DNA of 64,000 bases from Fontibacter flavus (GCF_042432905.1 NZ_JBHLWI010000009.1:1-64000), one strand, 5' to 3'; counted from the stretch's first letter, positions 45,377 through 54,225 are shown. Translations and numbers: made by a program. The notes: generated from the sequence alone by a model not told the origin.

Positions 45377-46345
45377 TTATTTTCTGGCAATAGCCCTTTT
45401 TGCTGCTTTTACGATGTTTTCAGCATTCAGGCCATATTTTTCCAATAATTGGGTAGGCGTACCGGACTCACCAAATGAGTCATTCACCCCAATAAGTTCC
45501 AAAGGAGATGGTTGTTTTCTAGCCAATACCTGAGCAATGCTGTCACCCAATCCACCGTTGATCTGATGTTCCTCTGCAGAAACAGCACATCCTGTTTTGG
45601 AGATAGAAGTCAAGATCGCTTCTTCATCCAATGGCTTAATCGTATGGATATTGATCACTTCAGCTGAAATTCCTTCTTCACGTAACATGGCTTCCGCTAC
45701 AATTGCTTCCCATACCAAATGGCCAGTCGCAAAGATGGTGACATCTGTACCTTCGATCATTTTGATAGCCTTGCCAATCTCAAATTTTTGGTCAGCTGGA
45801 GTGAAAATCGGCCAGCTAGGTCTGCCAAACCTCAAGTATGCGGGTCCAACATGGTTCACAAGTGCTAATGTTGCTGCTTTGGTCTGGTTATAATCGCATG
45901 GCACGATTACAGTCATGTTGGGAAGCATTTTCATCATTCCTACATCTTCAAGAATCTGATGAGTAGCCCCATCTTCACCCAAGGTAAGGCCTGCGTGTGA
46001 AGCACAGATTTTTACGTTCTTTTCAGAATATGCCACAGATTGACGAATCTGATCATACACACGCCCTGTAGAGAAATTGGCAAAGGTACCTGTGAAAGGA
46101 ATTTTTCCTCCAATGGTCATCCCAGCTGCCAAGCCGATCATGTTGGCTTCAGCAATTCCTACCTGGAAGAATCTTTCCGGGAATTCCTTTTCAAAGGCAT
46201 TCATTTTTAGGGAACCGGTCAAGTCAGCACAAAGCCCTACTACATTAGGGTTTCTGCGGCCAGCTTCCAACAAACCGTCACCGAAACCGGAACGGGTATC
46301 TTTTTTTTCTGTAAATGTATATTTTAAGTCCAAAGTCTTTTCCAT
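45377..46345 (-). CDS. Transketolase, C-terminal subunit
   Basis: 322 residues from the ATG at 46345; a TTG at 46360 overlapping the upstream gene is less likely. The pyrimidine-binding domain is seen in GFGDGLLEAGRRNPNVVGLC and FPERFFQVGIAEANMIGLAA. The C-terminal transketolase domain contains AEEHQINGGLGDSIAQVLA. It works with the N-terminal subunit coded one base upstream to move two-carbon units in the pentose phosphate pathway. The two-subunit form is known in several phyla and is not a frameshift. Confidence 0.93.
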   Translation of the reverse strand: MEKTLDLKYTFTEKKDTRSGFGDGLLEAGRRNPNVVGLCADLTGSLKMNAFEKEFPERFFQVGIAEANMIGLAAGMTIGGKIPFTGTFANFSTGRVYDQIRQSVAYSEKNVKICASHAGLTLGEDGATHQILEDVGMMKMLPNMTVIVPCDYNQTKAATLALVNHVGPAYLRFGRPSWPIFTPADQKFEIGKAIKMIEGTDVTIFATGHLVWEAIVAEAMLREEGISAEVINIHTIKPLDEEAILTSISKTGCAVSAEEHQINGGLGDSIAQVLARKQPSPLELIGVNDSFGESGTPTQLLEKYGLNAENIVKAAKRAIARK

Positions 46346-46346
46346 C

Positions 46347-47198
46347 TTAATAGTCTCCAAGTGTTTCTTCTAATTGTCCCAGTGCATTTGCAAGTTGTTC
46401 ATCGTTTGGAGCAACGCCATGCCATTTGTGGGTGCCGACCATAAAGTCAACGCCATATCCCATTTCAGTATATAGTAGAATCATTACCGGTTTACCTTTT
46501 CCGGTCAGACTTTTGGCTTTTGCCATGCCTTCCACGACGGAAGCCATGTCATTTCCTTCTTTGATATCGATCACTTCCCAGCCAAATGCTTCATATTTGG
46601 AGCGAAGGTTTAGCAAGTCCATTACTTTACTAGTCGGACCATCAATCTGCTGGCCATTATAATCAATGGCAGCGATCAGGTTATCAACTTTGTGGTGTGA
46701 TGCATACATGGCAGCTTCCCATACTTGACCTTCTTGCTGCTCACCATCACCCATCATGACATAAACAAGCTTATCATCATTGTTGAGTTTTTTGGTTTGG
46801 GCTGCTCCTATGGCAACTGACAGGCCCTGACCCAAAGATCCAGAGGCTATTCTTATCCCAGGAAGGCCTTCGTGGGTCGCAGGATGCCCTTGAAGACGGC
46901 TGTTAAGTTTTCTGAAAGTACCCAGCTCTTCTGTATTGAAGTAGCCACATCTTGCCAATACACTGTACCAAAGGGCTGATACGTGTCCATTGGAAAGGAA
47001 AAATAGGTCTTCACCTTTTCCATCCATATTGAATTTATTGTCATGCTTCATTTCGTTGAAATAAAGACCGACAAAATATTCAGTGAGGCCTAATGCCGCT
47101 CCGGGATGGCCTGATTGTACCGCATGAACCATACGCAGACAATCCCTTCTTACTTGAGAACAGATTTGCTTGAGTTGATCGATAGATTGCTTTTCCAT
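46347..47198 (-). CDS. Transketolase, N-terminal subunit (thiamine diphosphate domain)
   Basis: 283 residues. The thiamine diphosphate-binding motif is complete (YVMMGDGEQQEGQVWEAAMY to AIDYNGQQIDG), as are HAVQSGHPGAALGLTEYF and SGSLGQGLSVAIGAA. The stop at 46347 lies one base before the ATG of the C-terminal subunit, so the subunits are made in step. It follows the peroxiredoxin gene by 10 bases. Confidence 0.93.
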   Translation of the reverse strand: MEKQSIDQLKQICSQVRRDCLRMVHAVQSGHPGAALGLTEYFVGLYFNEMKHDNKFNMDGKGEDLFFLSNGHVSALWYSVLARCGYFNTEELGTFRKLNSRLQGHPATHEGLPGIRIASGSLGQGLSVAIGAAQTKKLNNDDKLVYVMMGDGEQQEGQVWEAAMYASHHKVDNLIAAIDYNGQQIDGPTSKVMDLLNLRSKYEAFGWEVIDIKEGNDMASVVEGMAKAKSLTGKGKPVMILLYTEMGYGVDFMVGTHKWHGVAPNDEQLANALGQLEETLGDY

Positions 47199-47208
47199 TG
47201 GTTTGGAA

Positions 47209-47658
47209 TTATTTGAGAATTTGATTGGTATGATCTTTTGTATTTACCTTTTCGATAATTTCTTCCAAGTTTCCTTCCTCATCTATGATAAATGTCGTAC
47301 GGGCCGTACCCATGTATTTTCTGCCGTACATTGACTTTTCTACCCAGGTACCATACGCTTCGTGAACTTTCAGGTCATCATCTGCGATCAGGTCAAATGG
47401 AAGGTTTTGTTTTTCTATAAATTTCTGATGTGATTTTACAGGGTCTGAACTGATTCCCAAGATGACATAACCAGCTTTTTGAAGTGATTCGTAATTGTCT
47501 CTGAGGTTACAGGCCTGAGCAGTACAGCCAGGGGTATTGTCTTTTGGATAAAAATAAAGGACAACTTTTTTTCCTTTGTAGTCAGAAAGCTTTACCAAAT
47601 TTCCATTTTGGTCTTTTGCTTCAAAATTTGGGGCGGGTTTACCTACTTCTAATGACAT
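47209..47658 (-). CDS. bcp: Thioredoxin-dependent peroxiredoxin (BCP/PrxQ)
   Basis: 149 residues. The peroxidatic Cys lies in YFYPKDNTPGCTAQACNLRD, with the PrxQ-type second Cys five residues later. The TPxxF-like phosphate-free pocket is replaced by NTPGCT, as usual in BCP. It reduces hydroperoxides with thioredoxin as donor. It lies between the M23 peptidase gene (26 bases) and the transketolase pair (10 bases) on one strand. Confidence 0.94.
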   Translation of the reverse strand: MSLEVGKPAPNFEAKDQNGNLVKLSDYKGKKVVLYFYPKDNTPGCTAQACNLRDNYESLQKAGYVILGISSDPVKSHQKFIEKQNLPFDLIADDDLKVHEAYGTWVEKSMYGRKYMGTARTTFIIDEEGNLEEIIEKVNTKDHTNQILK

Positions 47659-47684
47659 AATGTTGTTTTTTTTAGGTTGATTAT

Positions 47685-49544
47685 TTATTTAATGGTGGTC
47701 ACATACTGGGATTCATTCCCAGCCATGTCCCTTACCTTCAATAAAACCTCTCCCTTGAAAGGTTGTTTATCCAATTTTTCTGACCAGATGACATTTTGTT
47801 TATGTTCATATCTCATCAGTACCCATTTTCCATCCACAAATGCCTCAAAATCTTTGATTCCGGATTTATCGTCTTTGATGATAAATCGCAATTCTGAAGC
47901 ATTCACACGGATAGGATTGATTGTTGGAGAGATCTTGTCCTCTTCGAGCACAAAAGTACCAAAATTTCTGGTTTTGAAACGGATATGATCTGATTCCCAT
48001 TCACCACCAATAAAAGTTTTCCGTCCATTAACTGCCTGTAAATAGACATGAGTGTAGTTTTTATCTCCTGTGAATCCGATGTTTTTCCAAAGAATTTCCA
48101 CATTTCCCTGCAAATAATCAAAAGGACTGTTGATTTTCAGAAATCTATAGGCTCCTTGGATTTTTTTCTCAATTCTTAGAAAAAGATCATCCAAAAGGGT
48201 ATTTTCTAAGTAATTAACTTCTACAACCTGATTTGAAAAACTGATTTCCTTGCCAAAAGGAATTTTTGCGATGACATCCGGATAAACAATGTCTGTGCAC
48301 AGATCAATAACTTCAGGAATACCATAATTCAAATCCCAAAGATAGGTTCTTTGACCGTTTTGGATATAGGCAGGTTCTATTTCCATTTCAAATCCATTCA
48401 CCTTGACTTTTGCCAATTCACCTATTTCAGATTTCCCTGTTTGAATCACCATCACATTTCTGTCATAGGAAATCTGGGTTGCACTATTTGCATTGATTTT
48501 TTTGCTTGTAATTTGAAAAGGGGCTTCTTCTCCTTCTACATGAAATGATAACTCACGGGCATTTCCAAAAAAGTCCTGCATCCTTACACGTAAAGATTTT
48601 TGTTCACCTGGACGGGCGGTGATTGTTCCAGCTGAAAGCGAATCCTGACGGTAAATCTGTAGTGGATTATTGGGATAGGCATATAAGCGGATAAATCTGT
48701 TGTGATGTGTATGTGTCAATAAAAACCTCCCTGTATTGAAATCAACATGATCTACATTGATTCCGAATAGAAGCTTATTGCTTTCCAGCAATTCATAAAC
48801 TGGAACCCCAAAAACATTATGCACATCATCCATTCTGTCTACAGCATACACTTCAAGACCAACTTGTCCGGTGATTTTAACAGGTTCTTTCAAAACATAT
48901 CGATTGCCTACTAGTACAGGCGTGAATTCCTGCCGTTCGAATCTACCATTGACTCTTGACTCAAGATCCAAAGGTTTGATGGCCATCCTGTAAAGTACAG
49001 GGGCTGTCCTGTCCACCACTTCATCAAAGCCAAAATTAAAGGGGTCAATGGCCCTGTCCAAACTGTCCCGTATTTCAAAATGTAAATGGGGACCTCCCGA
49101 ACTACCTGTATTGCCACCATTTCCAATGATGTCGCCACGTTTGACCGGCAAGGTCTTTTCATCTAAAAATAACTCCAATTCATTTTCCTGCGCCTCGTAC
49201 ATCTTTTGGCGTATGTATTCCGCTATGCTGGTAGAAAAGTTGCGTAAATGAGCATATACAGAAGACTGACCATTGGGGTGTTTCAGGTAAATCACATTTC
49301 CATATCCAAAAGTGGATACTTTGATGCGGTAGACATAGCCATCATCTATAGACCTGATGGGTTCTCCGTCAACTCCACCTATCTTTACATCAATTCCAGA
49401 GTGGAAATGATTCGGACGTATTTCCGAAAAATTACCCGCAAGCAAGTTCCTTTGTCCTGGTTTTACTGGAAAAAGATACTCTTGAGCAGACAGGTCAAAT
49501 GAAAAAATGAAAAGAAGAAGAAGGAGATAACTATTTAACTTCAA
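47685..49544 (-). CDS. M23 family peptidase (LytM domain), secreted
   Basis: About 619 residues if started at TTG 49544 (TTG 49550 is also possible); no ATG is available near the signal peptide. That choice yields a good signal peptide (LKLNSYLLLLLFIFSFDLSAQ). The LytM zinc site is complete: HFHSGIDVKIGG, and GGPHLHFEIRD in the second half. About 450 residues of beta-rich C-terminal region follow and are not recognised. It probably hydrolyses or binds peptidoglycan in the periplasm. The start overlaps the 3' end of the FAH-family gene by 14 bases. Confidence 0.85.
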   Translation of the reverse strand: MKLNSYLLLLLFIFSFDLSAQEYLFPVKPGQRNLLAGNFSEIRPNHFHSGIDVKIGGVDGEPIRSIDDGYVYRIKVSTFGYGNVIYLKHPNGQSSVYAHLRNFSTSIAEYIRQKMYEAQENELELFLDEKTLPVKRGDIIGNGGNTGSSGGPHLHFEIRDSLDRAIDPFNFGFDEVVDRTAPVLYRMAIKPLDLESRVNGRFERQEFTPVLVGNRYVLKEPVKITGQVGLEVYAVDRMDDVHNVFGVPVYELLESNKLLFGINVDHVDFNTGRFLLTHTHHNRFIRLYAYPNNPLQIYRQDSLSAGTITARPGEQKSLRVRMQDFFGNARELSFHVEGEEAPFQITSKKINANSATQISYDRNVMVIQTGKSEIGELAKVKVNGFEMEIEPAYIQNGQRTYLWDLNYGIPEVIDLCTDIVYPDVIAKIPFGKEISFSNQVVEVNYLENTLLDDLFLRIEKKIQGAYRFLKINSPFDYLQGNVEILWKNIGFTGDKNYTHVYLQAVNGRKTFIGGEWESDHIRFKTRNFGTFVLEEDKISPTINPIRVNASELRFIIKDDKSGIKDFEAFVDGKWVLMRYEHKQNVIWSEKLDKQPFKGEVLLKVRDMAGNESQYVTTIK

Positions 49545-50142
49545 AATCAAGCAATTTTTTATCCTCAATAAAGCCCTCCAAATGGTCGCCAATCTGCACT
49601 TTCCCAACTCCAGCAGGAGTTCCGGTGAAGATGAGATCTCCTTTTTTCAAGGTGAAAAACTGGGAGATGTATTCTACAATGGTTCCAAAGTCAAAAAGCA
49701 TCATGGAGGTGTTGCCTTTTTGCTTCAGCTCACCGTTGATATTCAAATGAAAATTGATGTCAGATAGGTTTTTAAATTCGCTGACTGGCAAAAATCCCCC
49801 TACAGGTGCAGATCCGTTGAATGCTTTGGCAATTTCCCAGGGAAGACCTTTGGCCTTACATTTGTCCTGCAGGTCTCTCGCTGTGAAATCTATGCCCAAG
49901 CCTATTTCATCAAAATACCTGTCTGCAAACTTCTTTTGGATATACTTTCCTTCTTTGGATACTTTGAGAACCAATTCGACTTCATGATGGATGTTTTCTG
50001 AGAAATCCGGATGGTAGAAAGGAGCACCGTTTTTGATAACAGCTGTATCCGGCTTTAAAAAGACAACAGGAGCGGAAGGACGCTCGTTTTGAAGCTCTTC
50101 AATATGCTCTGCATAATTTCTTCCTATGGCAATGATCTTCAT
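49531..50142 (-). CDS. Fumarylacetoacetate hydrolase family protein
   Basis: 203 residues from the ATG at 50142 (in-frame codons upstream are not needed). The FAH fold is clear: IIAIGRNYAEHIEEL, then the metal-binding HHEVELVLKVSK, GLGIDFTARDLQ, and LIFTGTPAGVGKVQIGD near the end. Members are acylpyruvases, oxaloacetate decarboxylases or related beta-diketone hydrolases; the exact reaction cannot be stated. It overlaps the M23 gene at its 3' end. Confidence 0.9.
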   Translation of the reverse strand: MKIIAIGRNYAEHIEELQNERPSAPVVFLKPDTAVIKNGAPFYHPDFSENIHHEVELVLKVSKEGKYIQKKFADRYFDEIGLGIDFTARDLQDKCKAKGLPWEIAKAFNGSAPVGGFLPVSEFKNLSDINFHLNINGELKQKGNTSMMLFDFGTIVEYISQFFTLKKGDLIFTGTPAGVGKVQIGDHLEGFIEDKKLLDFEVK

Positions 50143-50224
50143 ATCTATTGGGGTATTTCTCTGTTGACAAAGAAAGTGAATTTTTGCTGAAAGGCATAAG
50201 AAAAAGTCCACCCAAGGTAAATAA

Positions 50225-50254
50225 CAATGATCAGGATAGAGTTCCTGATCATTG
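50225..50254. repeat. Perfect 12-bp palindrome downstream of nosY
   Basis: CAATGATCAGGA (50225-50236) and TCCTGATCATTG (50243-50254) are exact complements around a 6-base loop. It lies about 60 bases after the nosY stop. It may end or stabilise the nos transcript; there is only a weak T run after it on the minus strand. Confidence 0.6.
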
Positions 50255-50310
50255 CCTTAAAAAATAGGGTTAAGGGGACAAGCAACTTTGTCAAAGTGTA
50301 ATGGAAAGAT

Positions 50311-51078
50311 TCAAAAATCTTTCTTTTTGAATACGCGCATAGCAATGGTTACCGGCCAGATCATCCAAACAAACATCATCATGGATGAAAGTAAAATTCC
50401 TTTGGTTGAGCCGAAAAACTGCTGGAAAAAAGCACCCGTATAGCCCATCAGGGCAGAAATATCCAACTGCATCAACATGATGATTCTTCCAAGATCAACC
50501 GGATTGAAGAAAATCAATCCTAAAGTGGTCTTTTCTAAAGGATAATCGGCAAAACTGTAGATCAGGTAAAGGACTAGTCCATCATAGACCAATGAGAAGT
50601 AAATCCAAAAGGAAAGACTGATGCCGATTGCCTTGGCTTTGTCCCTTGTCAGAACAGAAGCCAAGAAGGCAAGGCCTGCGAAGATGATGCTCAGTCCAAT
50701 TCCTATGCCCAGCAAGGTCAAGACTGTCATATCTGCCCCCCAAATAATCATAGGAAGTCCAAAACCAAGGATGATGGCCATACTCAGCACCAAGATGACT
50801 GCCAATATTTGGCTTAGGAAGACATCCCTTCTCTTTACCGGCTGAGCCAACATCAGTTCTGTAAATTCAAGATTGTTGAAGAAGTGAGTTGTGGCAAATA
50901 TTGCTGAGATCAAAGGTACTATCATCAACATGATATTGAGCAGACTAAGAGAAACCTTACTCATGTCCTCTGACACCTGATAGATGGAGATCGCTACCAG
51001 AATCATAAATAGGGTATACAGCAAAGCAAATCGTGACTTTACTATATCGTATAGCGAATATTTTAATAGCTTAAGCAT
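50311..51078 (-). CDS. nosY: NosY-like ABC transporter permease
   Basis: 255 residues with six membrane spans, for example LLYTLFMILVAISIYQVS and GIGIGLSIIFAGLAFLASVL. It is the inner-membrane part of the NosFY exporter, which together with NosD supplies a sulfur species or otherwise matures the CuZ centre of nitrous-oxide reductase. The gene overlaps nosF by 8 bases and is last in the nos operon. Confidence 0.88.
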   Translation of the reverse strand: MLKLLKYSLYDIVKSRFALLYTLFMILVAISIYQVSEDMSKVSLSLLNIMLMIVPLISAIFATTHFFNNLEFTELMLAQPVKRRDVFLSQILAVILVLSMAIILGFGLPMIIWGADMTVLTLLGIGIGLSIIFAGLAFLASVLTRDKAKAIGISLSFWIYFSLVYDGLVLYLIYSFADYPLEKTTLGLIFFNPVDLGRIIMLMQLDISALMGYTGAFFQQFFGSTKGILLSSMMMFVWMIWPVTIAMRVFKKKDF

Positions 51079-51817
51079 TTTTCAATTCAGTTTTCTTTGG
51101 ACTGTTTTTTTTTAAACTCCATTCCATCAGTCTGGCAATTGCGGTAGAGAACCTGTCTTCACCTGTTATTTCCTTGAGACTATTGACAGAGTCATTGAAG
51201 AAGACATCTCCTTCAAAAATATAAATGGCATGATTGGTCAGTTCCTCGAGTTCGCTCAGTATGTGTGAAGTGATCAAGATCAGTTTGCCGGAATCTCTTT
51301 CCTTTTTGATTTTGTTTTTGAGGACCTCTACTGCTATTGGGTCTAATCCAGCAGTCGGTTCGTCCAAAATCAGGATATCCGCTCTGAACATGAAAGCCAA
51401 AGCTGCACTTACTTTTTGCCTTGTACCTCCACTTAAGGTATGCATGGGCTTATCCATCATCTCGTTTAATCCAAAAGCTTCTACCAATTCCATGTCATAT
51501 TCCTTGATTTCAGGTCTCATATCCTGCATCATGGCAAACAGCTGACCGATTTTGATATTGTCAGGATAACGGCCAATTTGGGGCATGTATCCGATGTTGG
51601 AGCGATAAGCATAACTTCCCTTTATGGATTTGCCCTGAACCATTATTTCACCCGAATTGGGTATGACCATTCCCAAAATGATTTTAATCAAAGTGGTTTT
51701 TCCGGAACCATTTGGTCCCATTAAAGCATAACTATTGCCGGATTCAAACTCTAAGTTGAAATCCTTCAGGACTTCCAGTTTGCCAAATTTTTTATGAATG
51801 TGCTGTACGGATATCAT
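51071..51817 (-). CDS. nosF: NosF-like ABC transporter ATPase
   Basis: 248 residues with Walker A (LMGPNGSGKTTLIKIIL), signature LSGGTRQKVSAALAFM and Walker B ILILDEPTAGLDP. The ATG at 51817 lies inside the 3' end of nosD (26-base overlap) and the 3' end overlaps nosY by 8 bases. It drives the NosDFY maturation machinery of NosZ. Confidence 0.92.
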   Translation of the reverse strand: MISVQHIHKKFGKLEVLKDFNLEFESGNSYALMGPNGSGKTTLIKIILGMVIPNSGEIMVQGKSIKGSYAYRSNIGYMPQIGRYPDNIKIGQLFAMMQDMRPEIKEYDMELVEAFGLNEMMDKPMHTLSGGTRQKVSAALAFMFRADILILDEPTAGLDPIAVEVLKNKIKKERDSGKLILITSHILSELEELTNHAIYIFEGDVFFNDSVNSLKEITGEDRFSTAIARLMEWSLKKNSPKKTELKNA

Positions 51818-53039
51818 AAGGATTCATTTTAGGAGAGTTGTCAATCATATTTTCAGGTGTAATGGAAGGGATGACCTTTTCCATTCGGTCAAGTAAGGTT
51901 ACCAAAAAACTCCTCCATAGGATTACTGCGGCGGGAATTTTTTCAACGATAACGCTGAATAGGTTAATTGGTCTGTAAGGAACATCGCCAACCTTATCTT
52001 TATCCAAGTCATAGCCTTCATATTTGTCCCAATAATTATGTCGAAGGGTGTTGAGTACCACACTGCCATTGGTGCTGATATCAAAGGTGTTGGCGAAGAA
52101 ATTGTTTTCCTCAAAAGTATTTTGGTCACAGCTAGCCATGAGTTTAAGTGCCCAACCATTTTGATTGAAGGAATTGCCTTTGAAAAGGGTTCTACTGCTT
52201 CCTTCCATATAGATTCCAATGGTGTTTTTTCGGAAAATATTTCCGGTTACTTCACTATCAGTAATGTCTTTGAGCAGGATGCCATAGGAGCTTGCTCCCC
52301 AGTTTTCTTCGAAAATATTTTCTTTCATGAGCACATTCCGTGTGTACATGACCGCTACGCCAGCACCATTGTGCCTAAAGGTGTTTTGGATATAAGAGTT
52401 GTCATGAGAAAACATAAAATGCAGCCCATATCGTTTATTTCCTTCAATGGTATTGCTTTGACTTACGGTATTGGTCACAAATTCCAGGTAAATGCCATCA
52501 CGGTGACCTTTGACATAATTGTTTTCGATCATTGAATCCTTGCATTTCCAAAGATGAATGCCGTTACCGGTTTGATATTCTCTCTCGGCTTCTGAAATCA
52601 GAGAGTTGTTCCTGATCGTTAAATTGGAGGAATTTGAAAAATGGAGCCCAAAGAAAGTGTTTTCTAAAACCATATCTTCAACACTGCAATATTTAGAATC
52701 AAAGAATTTGATGCCAGCAGAATCGTCCATATTGGATTTGCCGGTATTGATGAGTTTTAATCCGCGAATATGGACATTCTCTGCAGCTACCAGAATGATA
52801 TTTCCCTGGTCCTGACCATCTATGATAGGGTGGTTTTCGCCAATGATTGTCAATGGTTTACGGATGATGATTTCATGTTCTTGATACAATCCGCTTTCCA
52901 ATAAAAGTGTGTCACCGGATGAAGCTGTTTCAATGGCTTCTTTGATGGATTCTCCGGATTTTACCTTTATCGTACTAGCCTGGGCAGGGAATGCCATCAG
53001 CAACCCTAAAGTCAATATGATGATGTGTATAGTTTTCAT
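51792..53039 (-). CDS. nosD: NosD, periplasmic copper/NosZ maturation protein
   Basis: 415 residues. A signal peptide (IIILTLGLLMAFPAQA) is followed by a right-handed beta-helix of parallel repeats (for example NTFFGLHFSNSSNLTIRNN and NRYGLHFMFSHDNS), and a C-terminal segment with a weak hydrophobic stretch (AAVILWRSFLVTLL). NosD works with NosFY in building the CuZ site of NosZ in the periplasm. It overlaps nosF by 26 bases. The repeat pattern and context make the identity secure. Confidence 0.92.
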   Translation of the reverse strand: MKTIHIIILTLGLLMAFPAQASTIKVKSGESIKEAIETASSGDTLLLESGLYQEHEIIIRKPLTIIGENHPIIDGQDQGNIILVAAENVHIRGLKLINTGKSNMDDSAGIKFFDSKYCSVEDMVLENTFFGLHFSNSSNLTIRNNSLISEAEREYQTGNGIHLWKCKDSMIENNYVKGHRDGIYLEFVTNTVSQSNTIEGNKRYGLHFMFSHDNSYIQNTFRHNGAGVAVMYTRNVLMKENIFEENWGASSYGILLKDITDSEVTGNIFRKNTIGIYMEGSSRTLFKGNSFNQNGWALKLMASCDQNTFEENNFFANTFDISTNGSVVLNTLRHNYWDKYEGYDLDKDKVGDVPYRPINLFSVIVEKIPAAVILWRSFLVTLLDRMEKVIPSITPENMIDNSPKMNPYDIRTAHS

Positions 53040-53073
53040 GGTTATTGGATTTGAAACCGGTACGGCATAATTT

Positions 53074-53106
53074 AAAAAGGGAGATTCAACGTGATTTTCC
53101 CTTTTC
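53074..53106 (-). terminator. Weak hairpin between nosL and nosD
   Basis: AAAAGGGA (53075-53082) and TCCCTTTT (53098-53105) pair across a 15-base loop; on the minus strand they are followed by TAAATT. It may be a weak terminator that lowers nosDFY relative to nosZ. Confidence 0.45.
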
Positions 53107-53118
53107 GGGATAATCCAG

Positions 53119-53553
53119 CTATTTAAATTGTGTCACCAACTCACCCCATGCCATATAAACACCCCCATGCTCTGCCTTATATTTTTTAAGGGTTTCATAG
53201 TCTGAAAAGGCAACTATATTGCTTGCCATTGGGGTTTTGAATTGATCAGATTTCAGATAGAAAGCAATGGTCGCATCATATAAAGTTTCGGGTTGATCAT
53301 AATCTGTGATCAGAATATGTTTCAAATCCACATCATTTACTTCATCGGATTCAATAAATGACATTAGGCAGTTGACATCATCAAAAATGAATATTTTTCC
53401 TTTTTGGGTGACGATTTCGGCCCCATAGTGAGGGTCCATTAATTTCATTTTGCAATGATGACAGACATCTTCTCCATAACTGATCGGTCTGGGATCTGCA
53501 CTGCAAGAAAATAAAAGAGCCAAAACAGCAATATAAATTGGAAATGATTTCAT
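53119..53553 (-). CDS. nosL: NosL copper-binding lipoprotein
   Basis: 144 residues. The lipobox (AVLALLFSCSAD) makes it an outer- or inner-membrane lipoprotein. The conserved NosL core is present: EDVCHHCKMKLMDPHYGAE with cysteines and methionine for Cu(I), then IFIFDDVNCLMSF. It delivers copper to apo-NosZ. It sits between the unnamed membrane protein (49 bases) and nosD (79 bases). Confidence 0.92.
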   Translation of the reverse strand: MKSFPIYIAVLALLFSCSADPRPISYGEDVCHHCKMKLMDPHYGAEIVTQKGKIFIFDDVNCLMSFIESDEVNDVDLKHILITDYDQPETLYDATIAFYLKSDQFKTPMASNIVAFSDYETLKKYKAEHGGVYMAWGELVTQFK

Positions 53554-53602
53554 GGAATTGTTGGTTAATGTAGATTGTTGAGGTTTTATGGGAGTTTCAT
53601 GT

Positions 53603-54172
53603 TTATTTTTTACGAAACTCAGTCAATACGACAATGGCCATCAAGAGACCGGACACACCAAGTATCCAACCCCCAGTGTCTGGTCCTGAATAAGCCAGGA
53701 AGTTCAGTAATTCTTTATAACCCAAAAGCGGTGGCTGGTATGCCATTCCTGGTACTTTTATAGCTGCAGTAGGGTCGAGGTTATGTCCGTAGTCGTATCC
53801 CCAAAGGTACATATCTACCAAAACCCCTACACCTAGAATAGCAATCATTGCGAAGAAAGAATAAGCTGCCCATCTTTTTGCCAATAAAACGGCCAGAAAA
53901 CCGAAGGCAATGATGACGCCGAAAACATAAATCAGATAGGTGAATTCAGGGAACATCTCCACGCCTATATGTTTCATACCGATATAGTGATTGACACCAT
54001 TGATAATTTCTACATCACCACTTAGTCTGTCAATCCAAATTTTCATGTTCAACCCTTCAGGATACTGTGGTGCCCAAAGGCTGATTTGCCAAAGAGGGGT
54101 GAAATAGGCCGAAATCATCAGAGCAGCGGCTATAAAAACCAATATGCGATTTAATGGGCTTATATTTTTCAT
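53603..54172 (-). CDS. Uncharacterised nos-associated membrane protein
   Basis: 189 residues from the ATG at 54172. I do not recognise a named family. Four or so membrane spans are seen (ILVFIAAALMISAYFTPLW, LIYVFGVIIAFGFLAVLL, YSFFAMIAILGVGVLVDMYL, WILGVSGLLMAIVVLTEF). A first extracytoplasmic loop of about 60 residues contains RLSGDVEIINGVNHYIGMKH with several histidines and methionines, and a second contains YDYGHNLDPTAAIKVPGMAY. Its place between nosZ and nosL, and the His/Met loops, suggest a part in copper handling or electron supply to NosZ. Confidence 0.7.
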   Translation of the reverse strand: MKNISPLNRILVFIAAALMISAYFTPLWQISLWAPQYPEGLNMKIWIDRLSGDVEIINGVNHYIGMKHIGVEMFPEFTYLIYVFGVIIAFGFLAVLLAKRWAAYSFFAMIAILGVGVLVDMYLWGYDYGHNLDPTAAIKVPGMAYQPPLLGYKELLNFLAYSGPDTGGWILGVSGLLMAIVVLTEFRKK

Positions 54173-54189
54173 GTTTTTGTTTGTTAATT

Positions 54190-54212
54190 CCCGCCAACCA
54201 TTGGTTGGCGGG
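54190..54212. repeat. Perfect hairpin just after nosZ
   Basis: CCCGCCAACC and GGTTGGCGGG are exact complements around ATT. It lies 14 bases after the nosZ stop on the minus strand and is not followed by a T tract on that strand, so it is more likely an RNA-stability or processing element that keeps nosZ mRNA high than a terminator. Confidence 0.75.
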
Positions 54213-54225
54213 AAAAATTTTGTCA

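Noticed and set aside
45377..47198. Split transketolase read as a frameshifted gene
   Set aside because: The two halves break at the known domain boundary, each has its own ATG and stop one base apart, and two-subunit transketolases are known.
50145..50252. Small hydrophobic 35-residue open frame after nosY
   Set aside because: Its ATG lies in the right arm of a palindrome, and the content looks like chance hydrophobicity. Without homologues I do not call it a gene.
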